In this document: piece after piece, positions 55,490 to 64,000 of the stretch | Position numbering within the stretch: position 1 is the first letter of the stretch | Layout of the letters: every line of letters begins with the position of its first letter | NCBI GenBank assembly: GCA_033297075.1 | Contig: MU858096.1 | Location: 62,001-126,000 of the forward strand | Length of the DNA stretch: 64,000 bases | Direction of reading: 5' to 3' | From: Rhypophila decipiens | Lineage: Eukaryota > Ascomycota > Sordariomycetes > Sordariales > Naviculisporaceae | The notes under the pieces: model-generated | What the model saw: only the letters and a program-made list of their open reading frames with translations | Told to the model about the DNA's origin: nothing | Databases searched by the model: none | Made by a program: the position numbers and the translations under genes

Positions 55490-55990
55490 ACTCAAGGCCG
55501 AGCTAGACTGAATGGGATGGGGGACGAAGGATGAGCCATGATAGTTAAATACCTTGTAACTTCAGCGAGCGGCCGAGGGCAGCAACCCCTAAGGAATATA
55601 GCATCATCAGTAAACTAGCATGGCCGTGATAATCACATAACCGCCATTTGGACGTTGAGGCTGGTAAAATGAGACTGAGATTGCCGATTTCCAGTTCTAA
55701 TCCGCACTTTGGCAGGTCGATGTTGTCGGTGAGGGTAAAAAGACAACGATCGGTCCGGGCTGGTCCGGGCCCCGGGCTTCGGACGAATCTCCAATTTCGG
55801 GTCGGCGTTACGGAATGGGGCTCTCACATGTTTCGACCCATCGGATGACGTCACAAGTCCCTAACACCGACAACAGGTCTTGGCATTATCATCGAGCCCC
55901 TCACTCTCTTGATGAAAATTTCTTAAATCTACCAGCACAGAGTGACCAAGATCCAGCTTACTACTAATAAGAATATCTTTCAGCAAAAAA
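55490..55990. other. Promoter region of the DJ-1/Hsp31-like gene
   Basis: Contains the CRE at 55846-55853. No other gene or repeat seen. Confidence 0.55.
55846..55853. promoter_or_regulatory. CRE palindrome TGACGTCA
   Basis: A perfect ATF/CREB-type bZIP site 138 bp before the DJ-1/Hsp31-like start, in a core-promoter-distance position. Stress bZIP factors of the Atf1 type act through this site in fungi, fitting a detoxification gene. Confidence 0.6.
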
Positions 55991-56757
55991 ATGGCACCCA
56001 AGATCCTCGTCATCCTCACCTCCCACGGCAAGCTCGGCGATACAGGTAAACCCACGGGATGGTTCCTGGTAAGTGATGCTTATATCGTCAGCCCCCATGT
56101 TTCGCTGCTCACCTTTGCTAACAATGCGAAAAACAAAAGCCCGAGTTTGCCCATCCCTATGACGAGTTTAAATCTGCTGGCTTTGACGTCGTCGTCGCTT
56201 CGCCGGCCGGAGGAAACGCACCTCTCGACCCAGCATCCATCGAAATGTTCAAGGAGGATGCCAGCTCGGTAAAGTTCCTGAACAACGACAAGTCCATCTG
56301 GGAGAAGACGCAGAAACTCGAGTCCTTTGTCGGAAGGTCGGATGAGTTTGATGCTGTTTTTGTACCGGGCGGGCATGGCCCCATGTTCGACCTTGCCGTG
56401 GACCCCGTCTCACAGAAGATCATCGCCGAGTTTGCAAGCAAAGGAAAAGTCGTCTCTGCAGTGTGCCATGGCCCTGCAGCATTTGTCAATATTAAGCTAC
56501 CAAATGGGGAACACCTTCTCCAGGGCAAGGAGGTGACGGGATTTTCCAACGCCGAGGAGGATATCATGAAGCTATCCCAGGCGATGCCATTCATGTTGGA
56601 AGACAAGTTGAATGACGCGAGTGGAGGCAAGTTTGTCAAGGCCGATGAGCCATGGGGTGAAAAGGTCGTGGTTGCTGGCAAGGTCATCACTGGGCAGAAT
56701 CCCGCCAGTGCGAAGGCGGTCGGGGAAGCCATTGTCAAGGCTGTTCAGGGAGCGTAG
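55991..56757 (+). CDS. DJ-1/PfpI family protein, Hsp31-like glyoxalase III, 231 aa
   Basis: Exons 55991-56068 and 56140-56757. A compact Rossmann-like fold: KILVILTSHG at the start, EFAHPYDEFKSAGFDVVVASPAGG, DAVFVPGGHGPMFDL and the nucleophile elbow KVVSAVCHGPAAF with Cys135-His136; Glu28 in PEF is the likely third catalytic residue. This is the Hsp31 class (cytosolic; converts methylglyoxal to lactate without glutathione; also a chaperone or deglycase-like role claimed for the family). Length is standard. The short 78-nt first exon and splice phase 0 fit. A CRE site lies just upstream, suggesting stress induction. Downstream lies the AT-hook gene; no operon-like coupling. Confidence 0.93.
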
Positions 56758-57336
56758 AGTTGGGATGGCAAATAAACTGGGTGTGGATTTAATGCTAAAG
56801 CCCATTGAAATCGCTTCACTGTTATTACTTGACTTTTCAATTCGTTCTGCCAGTTTCACCAACCCGCGCACCTTGTTGACATTGGACATGTCGGAAGTCA
56901 ACCTTGACGGTGAAAGGAAGCGTGGTTGTCACAACAACAACTTCCAGAAAGCGCAGCAGAGCCTGCTCACTGCGAATGGGTGCCCAAAAATTTCAACCGA
57001 TCTTCCAGGCCACGTCAAAAACCACTTCCACTTTGAACGAACTTGAATTGCCGTGCCTGGCTCCCAACTTGTCGCTTGAGTACCACCCCGTCAATTACGG
57101 TCGCCCTCCCTCTCTACAAGAAGCCATCCCATACCATTGCAGAACGTCCAAAGCATAGGTTCCACAATTCCAACTTGCTTCTAGTTCGGATCTTTGCCGC
57201 CCAGCGGTACTTGGTTTAGCAGGACGGAGACGATTGATCTCGAGCTTGTGCTTGTAAAGGTTTGTCAACACCAGAATCAGTCCCATCACTTGCCCAATCT
57301 TGCTGACGAAACCTATCACTAGGAAGTTTCTGCACC
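56758..57336. other. Intergenic region
   Basis: 3' side of the DJ-1 gene and 5' side of the AT-hook gene. No other feature seen. Confidence 0.5.
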
Positions 57337-58868
57337 ATGGGCCACGGTGGCACATCCAACCTGAAGCCGTCACAGTCCCCGCCGGACACATGGCTCGCGA
57401 CCAAGCTTGACGAAATCTCGCCAGAATTTTCAGTTTCCGACCGAGACAAGATTGTGGCGGAACTTCGGAAAATCAAGGGCACAAATGAAAATGGAGGTCG
57501 GACTGCGGCACCATCCAAGCAGTCCGCCTTCTTAAAGATGGATAAACTCTTGCGGAAAAACCACGAAGTCCCCGCGTGGCTCGCTGAGGCAGTTCGCTTG
57601 CTGTACCACGCCAATGAATTTGGTGACAGGCTGCTGGAACGGCTGATAGATCTGGGGTACGATGACGAAAAGATATTGGACCCCAACCTTCCCTACGACA
57701 AGCGGCGACCAAGAATGGCGATGCCTGACTTTGTGGAAAGCGTCGTCGACGACCAAGATTCCGACAGTTTTCTGAGCGACGATTACTCGCCCACAAACAG
57801 CGACGCCGATGATGAGGGAAATCATGAATCGGAACGATGCCTCACTATCGTCATCTGAGACAAACCCGTCAGAATCAGATGTCTCTGCCAGTACGGATTC
57901 TCTTATCCAACCTATTGACTCGGTAGAGGAGGATGAGGGCGGCGCAGGAAGCGCAATGGATGAGGATGGCTCCCCGGTTGTTCGAAAGTCGCCTCGGAAA
58001 AGGTCCCTTCGCTTTCCATTTTCTGAGTTGGTCAATGGAGGTCCGAGCATTCCCGAGTCCAGCACTGGCAGCGAGAGTGGCGACGGGACTCCAATCAAAA
58101 GAGAAAAGGTCGCTGCCACACGCGCCAGGGGTAGAAACGCTTCTAGCTCGGAGGCCTCAGCACCTGTACAAAGGACAAAGAGGTCTAAGATGGCCAAGGT
58201 GGTCGACAAGCTCAAGGTCCTGAAGATTACAAAGCCCAAGGACAAGGAGCATGACTTGGAGCGCACTGTCGAGCAAGAGACTCGTAAACTGGGCCATGAT
58301 AGCAACAATTCCACCCCAGCCGATGCTGTACCACCCCAACCTGGCCTGTTTGCTCGGCTGAAAAAGAAACTCAAGGAAAACGACTCGGAAGTTCCTCCGA
58401 GGCGAAAGCCTGGTAGACCCGTGGGGTCAGGAGTCAGGACTGCTCAGAGACAAAAAGGGCATCGAGCCAACACGACTTTCAGAGCGGCTGCGGAGAAAGC
58501 CTAGTACCAGCTTGGGTGCTGAATCAAACGCCCCTTCCACGCCCCAGATTCCCATCGAGCATCAACATCCCGAAAGCACCGGATGGATGACACGGACAAA
58601 AAGAGGCAGACCCATTAGTTCAGGTCAAACTGTCGTCTCCGACAAATTCGGCACTGGTGGTGAGAAGGATGTTGCCGACCTTGGTCACCACGGAAGGACC
58701 TCCAGCAAGACGGACACAGTCGCGGCCACAGCCAAGGACGGTGGGTCTCTGCCAGTGGTCAAAAGAAAAAGAGGACGTCCGTCCAAATCCAGCCCATCGA
58801 ATGACGGCGAGGTTTCGGTTTCTTCGAGACGAATCAAGCGTTCGCGCACCACTGATGCCGGTTTGTAA
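57337..58868 (+). pseudogene. AT-hook DNA-binding protein gene interrupted by two frame changes
   Basis: Three overlapping frames read as one protein. Frame A, 57337-57858, starts MGHGGTSNLKPSQS and has a helical block (MDKLLRKNHEVPAWLAEAVRLLYHANEFGDRLLERLIDLGYDDEKIL), then an acidic Ser/Asp run. Frame B, to 58504, is Ser/Lys-rich with the first AT-hook RRKPGRPVGSG. Frame C, ending 58868, has two more, RTKRGRPISSG and KRKRGRPSKSS. AT-hooks bind the minor groove of AT-rich DNA. Composition runs smoothly across both shifts (about 57780-57850 and about 58400-58460), so a single ancestral ORF is likely. No GT-AG intron of plausible length resolves either shift by my reading. Either a pseudogene, two sequence errors, or short unusual introns. 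Confidence 0.6.
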
Positions 58869-59606
58869 CTCGCCGGCAAGGCCACGATCTTGATATACTT
58901 TTGGGCTCTTCTTCAAGTTTCTTTTCGGTGAGAGGAATTTGGGCAGCATCACACCATTTCTTCGACGGTGTGAGAGATGTGGTGTTGCTCTATCAAAAGG
59001 GCTTTTACCGTTTAGAAGGACTGTCGTTTCGGATTGTAATAAGCATTGGGACTTGGAGTTGGCATTGTGTCTGCTATTAGAGATATCCTGTTAGAATGAA
59101 GGTTCATGTTTTCTTCGGATGAGTAATGAACTGTAGCTCATCGAGGTAGTTGGGGGTTTGAGCGACTTATGTGTTGGACAAGAAACCAACGTTGTTACGA
59201 AAGATTTGAGATTGGTGTAATGTTGGACTAATGATATTCTTGAGCAAATCTTCGAGGCAGTTCTGTAGTATTGGTGCTACCTTTGGAACTACTGTTATGC
59301 GAGGCGAACAACCAAAGTCCCGTCAAATTAAAGGCCTGCTGCGTTCTGTCTATTGGCGGCGTATGTTCAACCATGTTTGATAGGGGTTGTCAAACTCCAG
59401 TATCTCGTTTTATTTTACTCTAGATGTTCACTGCCCCTTTTATTGAACTGCTTCAGCTTGCCAAGGACCTGCATAAAACCCTCCTAGGAGCAAACTCCTT
59501 GGGTCATCTCCATTCAATCCTTGGGATGCCACAATAACGCACGACAGATGCTGCGCCCAAGCTGCTCTGGACTCAAGATTCCGCCAGTGGACTTCCAGAC
59601 CTGTCC
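58869..59606. other. Intergenic region between convergent genes
   Basis: 3' ends of the AT-hook gene and the alcohol dehydrogenase gene face each other here. Nothing recognised. Confidence 0.5.
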
Positions 59607-60817
59607 TCACGCCCCAAATTGTTCAGCATAGTTGGTCATGCAGAACCGGTATTTGACGTCGTTCTTCTTCAACTTGGTCATGACCTCGGCCAAGTTCTTA
59701 TCACTGATGGGGTACTCCTCCACCCAAGTCTTGATCCCCTTGTCCGCCGCGAGTTGCAGCATTTCCAGCGTCTCACGCCTGCTTCCTAGATGCGAAGCAC
59801 CAAAGAAGCAGCCGTTGGACAAGAAGGTCTGGTTCCGGACCTTGATTCCTTCGTCTTCTGGAAGACCAACAGCCACCCATTTGGCGTGAACATCCAGCAG
59901 ACTGAGGTACGCATCGAGATCGAAGCCGTCGAAGCTGTTGGCCGTGTTGATGATGAGATCAAACGTCATCTTGTGGGGCACGTTCCAGTCCTTGTCAGAC
60001 GTGGCGAGGAAGCCGTCGGCGCCCATCTGGAGAGCATCGGCTTCTTTGGCGTGGGACCGGCTGATGGCCCAGACTTCGGCTCCTAATGCTTTTGCGAACA
60101 AAACACCAAAGTGGCCGATTCCACCAAGCCCGACAATGGCCACTTTCTTGCCGGGGCCGCAGCCGTTGCGGACGAGGGGCGAGTAGGCCGTCAGACCAGC
60201 GCAGAGCATGGGTGCTGCGACGGTGCTCGGAAGTGCATCTGGGATGGGAAAGACCCTACGGTGGGACAGCACGTCAGTCTGGGGGTCGATTCAGCCACCA
60301 AGATGGAACAAGACGAACCAGTGTTCATGGGTTCTCACGTGGGAGGAATACCCGCCCTGTGAGACGATGCCAGTATCGGGCCATACCGCACCGTACGTGT
60401 CGAGCTGGTCTTTGCAGTACGTCTCGTTGTCGTTCTTGCACTGGCGGCAGTCGAGACAGGCATAAGACTGGGCTCCCACGCCTACGCGTTGACCTTCTTT
60501 GATCAGGGTCACCTTGGGGCCGACGCGAAGTGCCTTTCCAACGATCTCTGACGGGGAAATATGTAAGCGAATGCAGCTGAACAGAGGCAGATTACGGTCG
60601 TGGAATGCGCACCATGTCCGACCGCCAAGGGGAAGTGCTGTTCACCCCAGCCACCGCTGATAGTATGGACATCACTTCCACATACACCGCAGCAGTCGAT
60701 CTGGATGTCCACATCGTAGTCGCCAAATGGTTTTGGCTGGAACTCGTTTTTGTGAAATTCAAGCCAGGTCTCGGGACCATTGACCTGGAAACCAGTGAAC
60801 TTTTCGGGATATGGCAT
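59607..60817 (-). CDS. Zinc-dependent alcohol dehydrogenase (CAD/ADH6-like), 360 aa
   Basis: Exons 60613-60817, 60319-60547 and 59607-60255. Medium-chain dehydrogenase features: catalytic zinc Cys in CGVCGSDVH, GHEIVG split by the first intron, and structural zinc site CLDCRQCKNDNETYC (C-x2-C-x2-C-x7-C). The nucleotide fold reads VAIVGLGGIGHFGVLFAKALG, followed by AISRSHAKEADAL; Ser/Arg after the second strand suits NADP(H). Cinnamyl-alcohol/ADH6-type enzymes reduce aldehydes, including lignin-derived and fusel aldehydes, with NADPH. Length equals the family norm. The gene is divergent from the lectin-like gene at 61650, with ~830 bp between starts. Exact substrate not readable. Confidence 0.93.
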
Positions 60818-61649
60818 GGTGAACAAGTGGTATTGAGTAAATGGTCCTTGTATCGGTAGCAGAGGAGCAATGGGGGAAAGAAGGGACGGGGAGAAAAAGA
60901 TGGAGGTTTGTTGAAAGTCCGAATCACGGACGCGAGGAAGGAGACAAGCGGAGAACCAGCAATTTACATACAACCCCAACTTATAGCATATATAGACCTC
61001 ATGCTTTTACGAGACGCACCCCCACCTCATGACCAACGATGCTTTCCCTCATCCAGAGACTGCCAGTGAACATCAACACATATACTTCTTCCTCTCTTTG
61101 CTGAACCCCACCATAGCCCCGCACTAGATAGCTCTCGAGCTGCTCAGAGACATGCTGCTAGGGAATGGTTTGGGCGGAAAATCAGCGTGTCGATGTTGAA
61201 TTATCCACGAATCAGAGTTGATTATGGCACTCCCCGGCTTGGCGAGATTGGGGCCAGTGAGATCCCGAGTTCGGGCCCGACCCGCGCGGCCGGCAAATAT
61301 CATCATCGTGCATGTGGACGGAGATAGTCCCAGAAGGGCACATTTTATCTGGCTTGCCCATAACCACAACTTGGACAAAGAGGTAAAATGATACGATTGG
61401 CAGGAATACGCGGTGCCCAGAGCAAGCTTCTCTTTAAAAGCTGAGTCGATGCTGGAGTCACCGTGTTGTCTGCCGCCTGGACGACAAAGAACAAGCCGCG
61501 CATGACAGCCTATCGCCGTGTTATTGCCGACCCTTTGTCTTGCCATGTGCAAGCGTGAGTTGATATATAAAGGACAAAATCATGGACTGTCGGCCTAATC
61601 CGTCCAAGGTTCTCACCATGCCACTCAGTACCGCTGTCCGACCACAGGA
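60818..61649. other. Shared promoter of alcohol dehydrogenase and lectin-like gene
   Basis: The ORF 61124-61552 minus has no domain. Nothing else recognised. Confidence 0.5.
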
Positions 61650-62546
61650 ATGGGGACGCTTGATACCACGAGGACCTTCACCTTGAAGAACAACCAGACA
61701 GGCAATGATTACCTGCTGAGCACAACCAGCAATGGCTCGGCCGTGATCATGAGCCCTGCCCGCAACGTCAGCGAAAACAGCCAGTGGTTTGCGACAGTCA
61801 CCGAACGGAAAGCCTACTACAGACTCCACACAGTCACCAAAGGACGCGCGTTTGCGCTCGACGTTTTCAATGCCAATGGCCCGAGCAGTACCAGGCTATA
61901 CATGGCCAAAACGAGAAAGAAGACCCCAAGCCAGTACTGGCGCTTCGACGTTTGGGACTATGGCGGCGGCTATCGGCTGAGTAACAGTCTAACGGGCATG
62001 GACATGCACCTCGATGTGCGACCCGACACATATGAACCATATCTGGCCCCCGGGAACCGCCCGGGCCAGCGTTGGACCTTGTGGTCTTCGACAGCACCAG
62101 GAACCAAGACCCCCAGGGCAGCTTCTGGCGGCCGAGCACTCTCGTGTCGTGTTGTTGCAGGAATATTTGGTGGTGCTCTCTCGGCGCTGGAGCTCGCTGT
62201 CGCGACTGCATGGCGGAGGCTGGAGACCCTCAAAAGACGAAGGCGCCCCAAATCGGGACCCTTGGGGCCAAAACTACCAACGCCCCTTGCAGAAACAAGC
62301 TCCCCTGGGACAGAGCCAAGTCCGGCTCCGGAATCAGCCATTTCTGGCTTCACTTGGACCACGTCAGGAAGCCATCCTCAAGAGTTAGCCGGTGATCCTG
62401 ACGCTGTGTCTCCCCTGTCCCCACATTCAGCCTCCGCCACGGAAAGGGGTTGGAGAAACGATGAGATAGTAAAGCAGGTCTACGAACTGCCTTCTCCTTT
62501 AGCAGAGCTGCCAGATCAGCCTGTTACGAGGAGACATGTCAAATAA
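61650..62546 (+). CDS. Beta-trefoil (ricin B-type lectin-like) protein with long tail, 298 aa
   Basis: An intronless ORF from MGTLDTTRTFTLKNNQTGNDYLLS. About 145 residues form a likely beta-trefoil: three W-containing repeats (ENSQWFATV, SQYWRFDVW, GQRWTLW), each following YRLxxxxxG/AxALDV-type strands. QxW or its variants mark ricin-B-type carbohydrate-binding folds; the sugar-binding residues cannot be fixed by eye. No signal peptide, so it is cytosolic or non-classically exported, as for many fungal trefoil lectins. After residue ~150 a Pro/Ser/Arg-rich extension of similar length follows, with a weak hydrophobic patch (VVAGIFGGALSALELAVA), possibly one membrane helix. The extension has no known domain. 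Confidence 0.75.
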   Translation: MGTLDTTRTFTLKNNQTGNDYLLSTTSNGSAVIMSPARNVSENSQWFATVTERKAYYRLHTVTKGRAFALDVFNANGPSSTRLYMAKTRKKTPSQYWRFDVWDYGGGYRLSNSLTGMDMHLDVRPDTYEPYLAPGNRPGQRWTLWSSTAPGTKTPRAASGGRALSCRVVAGIFGGALSALELAVATAWRRLETLKRRRRPKSGPLGPKLPTPLAETSSPGTEPSPAPESAISGFTWTTSGSHPQELAGDPDAVSPLSPHSASATERGWRNDEIVKQVYELPSPLAELPDQPVTRRHVK

Positions 62547-62666
62547 TCGCGAGAAAAGACTTGAGCCTGGTCTTCCATCTTTAATTAACAGCGGGAGACT
62601 TGCCCACATTTGATCGGCGGCGTTTCCCGTCCAGTGACTGAACCTGACTTGCAGTGATGGGAGAGA

Positions 62667-63170
62667 TCATGCTGTGCGCTTGACCTTCCTGCCTTTGACG
62701 CCCAGCCCAATATTGAACAAGAAGGCCAGGCGCATCGACGCCCCCAAATAGACGATGAAGACATTGCCCCAGTCCATGGCGTTCCAACTGGCCACATTCC
62801 AGTAAACCTGTGGCCCCAGGTTTCGGATGCTGTACAAGTGCCCGAAATCAGCGACGAGCATGCAGAATATCAGCCGCTTCCAGACGCGCAAGTCGTTTGT
62901 CGCGCGGAGGATCAATGCCTCGTTCATGGCGAAGAAAAGATATAGGTTGGCGAGTTGTGATAGAACAATGTCAGTCCCAAGAGGAATAACGTCCGGCGAA
63001 GAAGCGGCATGGGTAAGTCGGAGATAGTCTGATTTCCGGAGGTGCGCAAGGTAGGCACCAGCAAGCGCCGAGATGGGCTCGAGCAGGAGGAAGAACATGC
63101 GGTAGAGGAATGGGACGCCGAAGCTGGTCGTGGCCACTCCGGGCACAGGCTTGGTATTTTCATCGGCCAT
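62667..63170 (-). CDS. Small multipass membrane protein (DUF7704-like), 167 aa
   Basis: An intronless ORF. The start at 63170 (MADENTKPVPG) is chosen; upstream frame to 63359 is possible. Four hydrophobic segments: FGVPFLYRMFFLLLEPISALAGAYLAHL, IVLSQLANLYLFFAMNEALILRA, VWKRLIFCMLVADFGHLYSI and WGNVFIVYLGASMRLAFLFNIG. A basic tail (GVKGRKVKRTA) follows. The FLLLEPISALAGAY opening resembles the fungal DUF7704 family, from memory and not certain. Function unknown. It is head-to-head with the ribosomal protein eS7 gene, ~420 bp apart. Confidence 0.75.
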   Translation of the reverse strand: MADENTKPVPGVATTSFGVPFLYRMFFLLLEPISALAGAYLAHLRKSDYLRLTHAASSPDVIPLGTDIVLSQLANLYLFFAMNEALILRATNDLRVWKRLIFCMLVADFGHLYSIRNLGPQVYWNVASWNAMDWGNVFIVYLGASMRLAFLFNIGLGVKGRKVKRTA

Positions 63171-63587
63171 TTCGAGAGGATGGTATCGAAAGAATTTTGT
63201 AACGGGAGAGAATTCGAGGTTTGGGCTTGTCGCAAGGGCAGCTGTTAATTCCGATGGCGATTGATGGTCTCGACAACAGATGGAAGCAAGCTGCTGCAAG
63301 CACGCTGCACCTCGGACAAGGGCGAGCTTGGACCACTCAGGCTCACCGGGACTTGGCAACGCTGGACGGTTTCCCGAGAGAGTGGGGCCAATTGTGCTTA
63401 CGTTATTTAGCGTCCACCCGCCAAGCTTTGCTTCAAGTTTTTGGCTGGTTCATCAGGGCTGCAAACCCTAGCACCGAGAGCTGCCCCAATTCGAGTTTAT
63501 CCCCCAAAAATTGACCGCCGCATTTCGCAACCTCCTTCTTGCATCTCGACGAACGACCGACCCGATTAATCGACGACAACCGCCAAC
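63171..63587. other. Shared promoter of the membrane protein and eS7 genes
   Basis: Contains the telo-box-like site at 63463-63470. Nothing else recognised. Confidence 0.55.
63463..63470 (+). promoter_or_regulatory. Telo-box-like AAACCCTA
   Basis: 118 bp before the eS7 start codon. CCCTAA-type boxes are common in ribosomal protein promoters of several eukaryote groups and bind TTAGGG-repeat-binding factors; role here inferred. Confidence 0.45.
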
Positions 63588-63749
63588 ATGAGTGCCCCCC
63601 AGCTCAACAAGATCGCGGCTAACAGCCCGTCCCGCCAGAACCCTTCTGAGCTGGAGACCAGCATCGCTGGCGCTCTCTACGACCTCGAGACCAACACTGC
63701 CGATCTCAAGGTCGCTCTCCGACCTCTGCAGTTTGTCTCTGCCCGTGAG
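63588..63749 (+). CDS. rps7: 40S ribosomal protein eS7 (S7), first exon only
   Basis: ATG 63588 opens [20 protein letters not shown], continuing with [34 protein letters not shown] up to a GTGAGA donor at 63750. It matches the N-terminus of fungal eS7, a small-subunit protein needed for 18S rRNA processing. The intron runs past the visible end, and the remaining exons lie outside the window. Ribosomal protein genes often have an early long intron, as here. Confidence 0.9.
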
Positions 63750-64000
63750 GTGAGAACTAGCCGCTGAACACACACCACTGCGCAATTCCACGAGACCGCG
63801 AATCCCGAAAAAGCAAAAATCCTGTTCCACCGGCTACGACGGAGCGTACAATGCTGCAAATCATTCATTGCTCTCGCCGTCGGCCGAGCGATTCACAATT
63901 GGGGAAATTGATCGCAATATTGGAAGGCGGGCGGGCCAGGGTCGGCACCCCGTCATTGACGGCGGTGTCGTGCGTGTGGCCTGTCTGACCCGACATGAAG

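Noticed and set aside
57780..57860. Intron joining frames A and B of the AT-hook gene
   Set aside because: Available GT-AG pairs give introns shorter than ~40 nt or the wrong phase.
1..64000. CRISPR arrays, bacterial operons, phage features
   Set aside because: Eukaryotic gene structure throughout; the only spaced repeats are minisatellites and telomere-like tracts.
1..64000. tRNA or rRNA genes
   Set aside because: No A-box/B-box pair or rRNA segment was recognised by reading; a covariance-model search could still find one.

Overview
The window is nuclear DNA of a filamentous ascomycete, most likely a Sordariomycete. Evidence: protein genes cut by short GT-AG introns (about 48-95 nt), fungal families (twinfilin, Zn(II)2Cys6 regulator, PMC1-type Ca2+ pump, FRE-type ferric reductase, BIM1-like copper protein, fungal calpain-like protease), TTAGGG-type short tracts, and AT-rich gene-free stretches with decayed repeats. 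All gene models below were spliced by eye from reading frames and splice sites; none is supported here by transcripts.

Layout. 1-16.8 kb: 3' part of a calpain-like protease (+), a small hydrophobic protein (-), a membrane-anchored pepsin-fold protein without catalytic aspartates (-), twinfilin (+), and a very large SesB-like hydrolase/ankyrin/CorA-like membrane protein (+). 17.0-28.2 kb: a run of seven minus-strand genes, of which five or six make secreted, GPI-anchored or single-pass surface proteins (PAN/Apple-like, Ser/Thr/Pro-rich, Cys-containing effector-like, GPI-tailed, BIM1-like) around one Zn(II)2Cys6 transcription factor. 30.4-42.8 kb: ferric reductase, arginyl-tRNA synthetase, a cytochrome P450 with a long tail, and a secreted Cys-motif protein, all on plus. 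43.0-49 kb: a secreted HExxH protein (-), a gene-poor stretch with a frame-broken RNase H gene and an ORF cut by a repeat, then a GST-like protein (-). 49.2-55.5 kb: a PMCA-type Ca2+-ATPase (-) divergent from a multipass membrane protein (+). 56-64 kb: DJ-1/Hsp31 glyoxalase-like protein (+), an AT-hook gene split over three frames (+), a zinc alcohol dehydrogenase (-), a beta-trefoil lectin-like protein (+), a small multipass membrane protein (-), and the first exon of ribosomal protein eS7 (+).

Main points for a second look: a dispersed family of short elements with ~22-bp internal tandem repeats, two copies with matching inverted ends, one of which supplies the C-terminus of an ORF; three proteins that keep a fold but lack the defining catalytic residues (pepsin-like, SesB-like hydrolase with CorA-like segment, P450 I-helix); a dual-targeted arginyl-tRNA synthetase with a 7-nt last exon and a CPC1/GCN4-type site; a tandem copy of a GPI-signal exon; and full CRE palindromes before the DJ-1 gene and the small hydrophobic gene. 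The housekeeping, metal/redox (FRE, BIM1-like, Ca2+ pump, glyoxalase, ADH) and cell-surface genes do not form an evident single pathway; I see no convincing secondary-metabolite cluster (no PKS, NRPS or terpene synthase).
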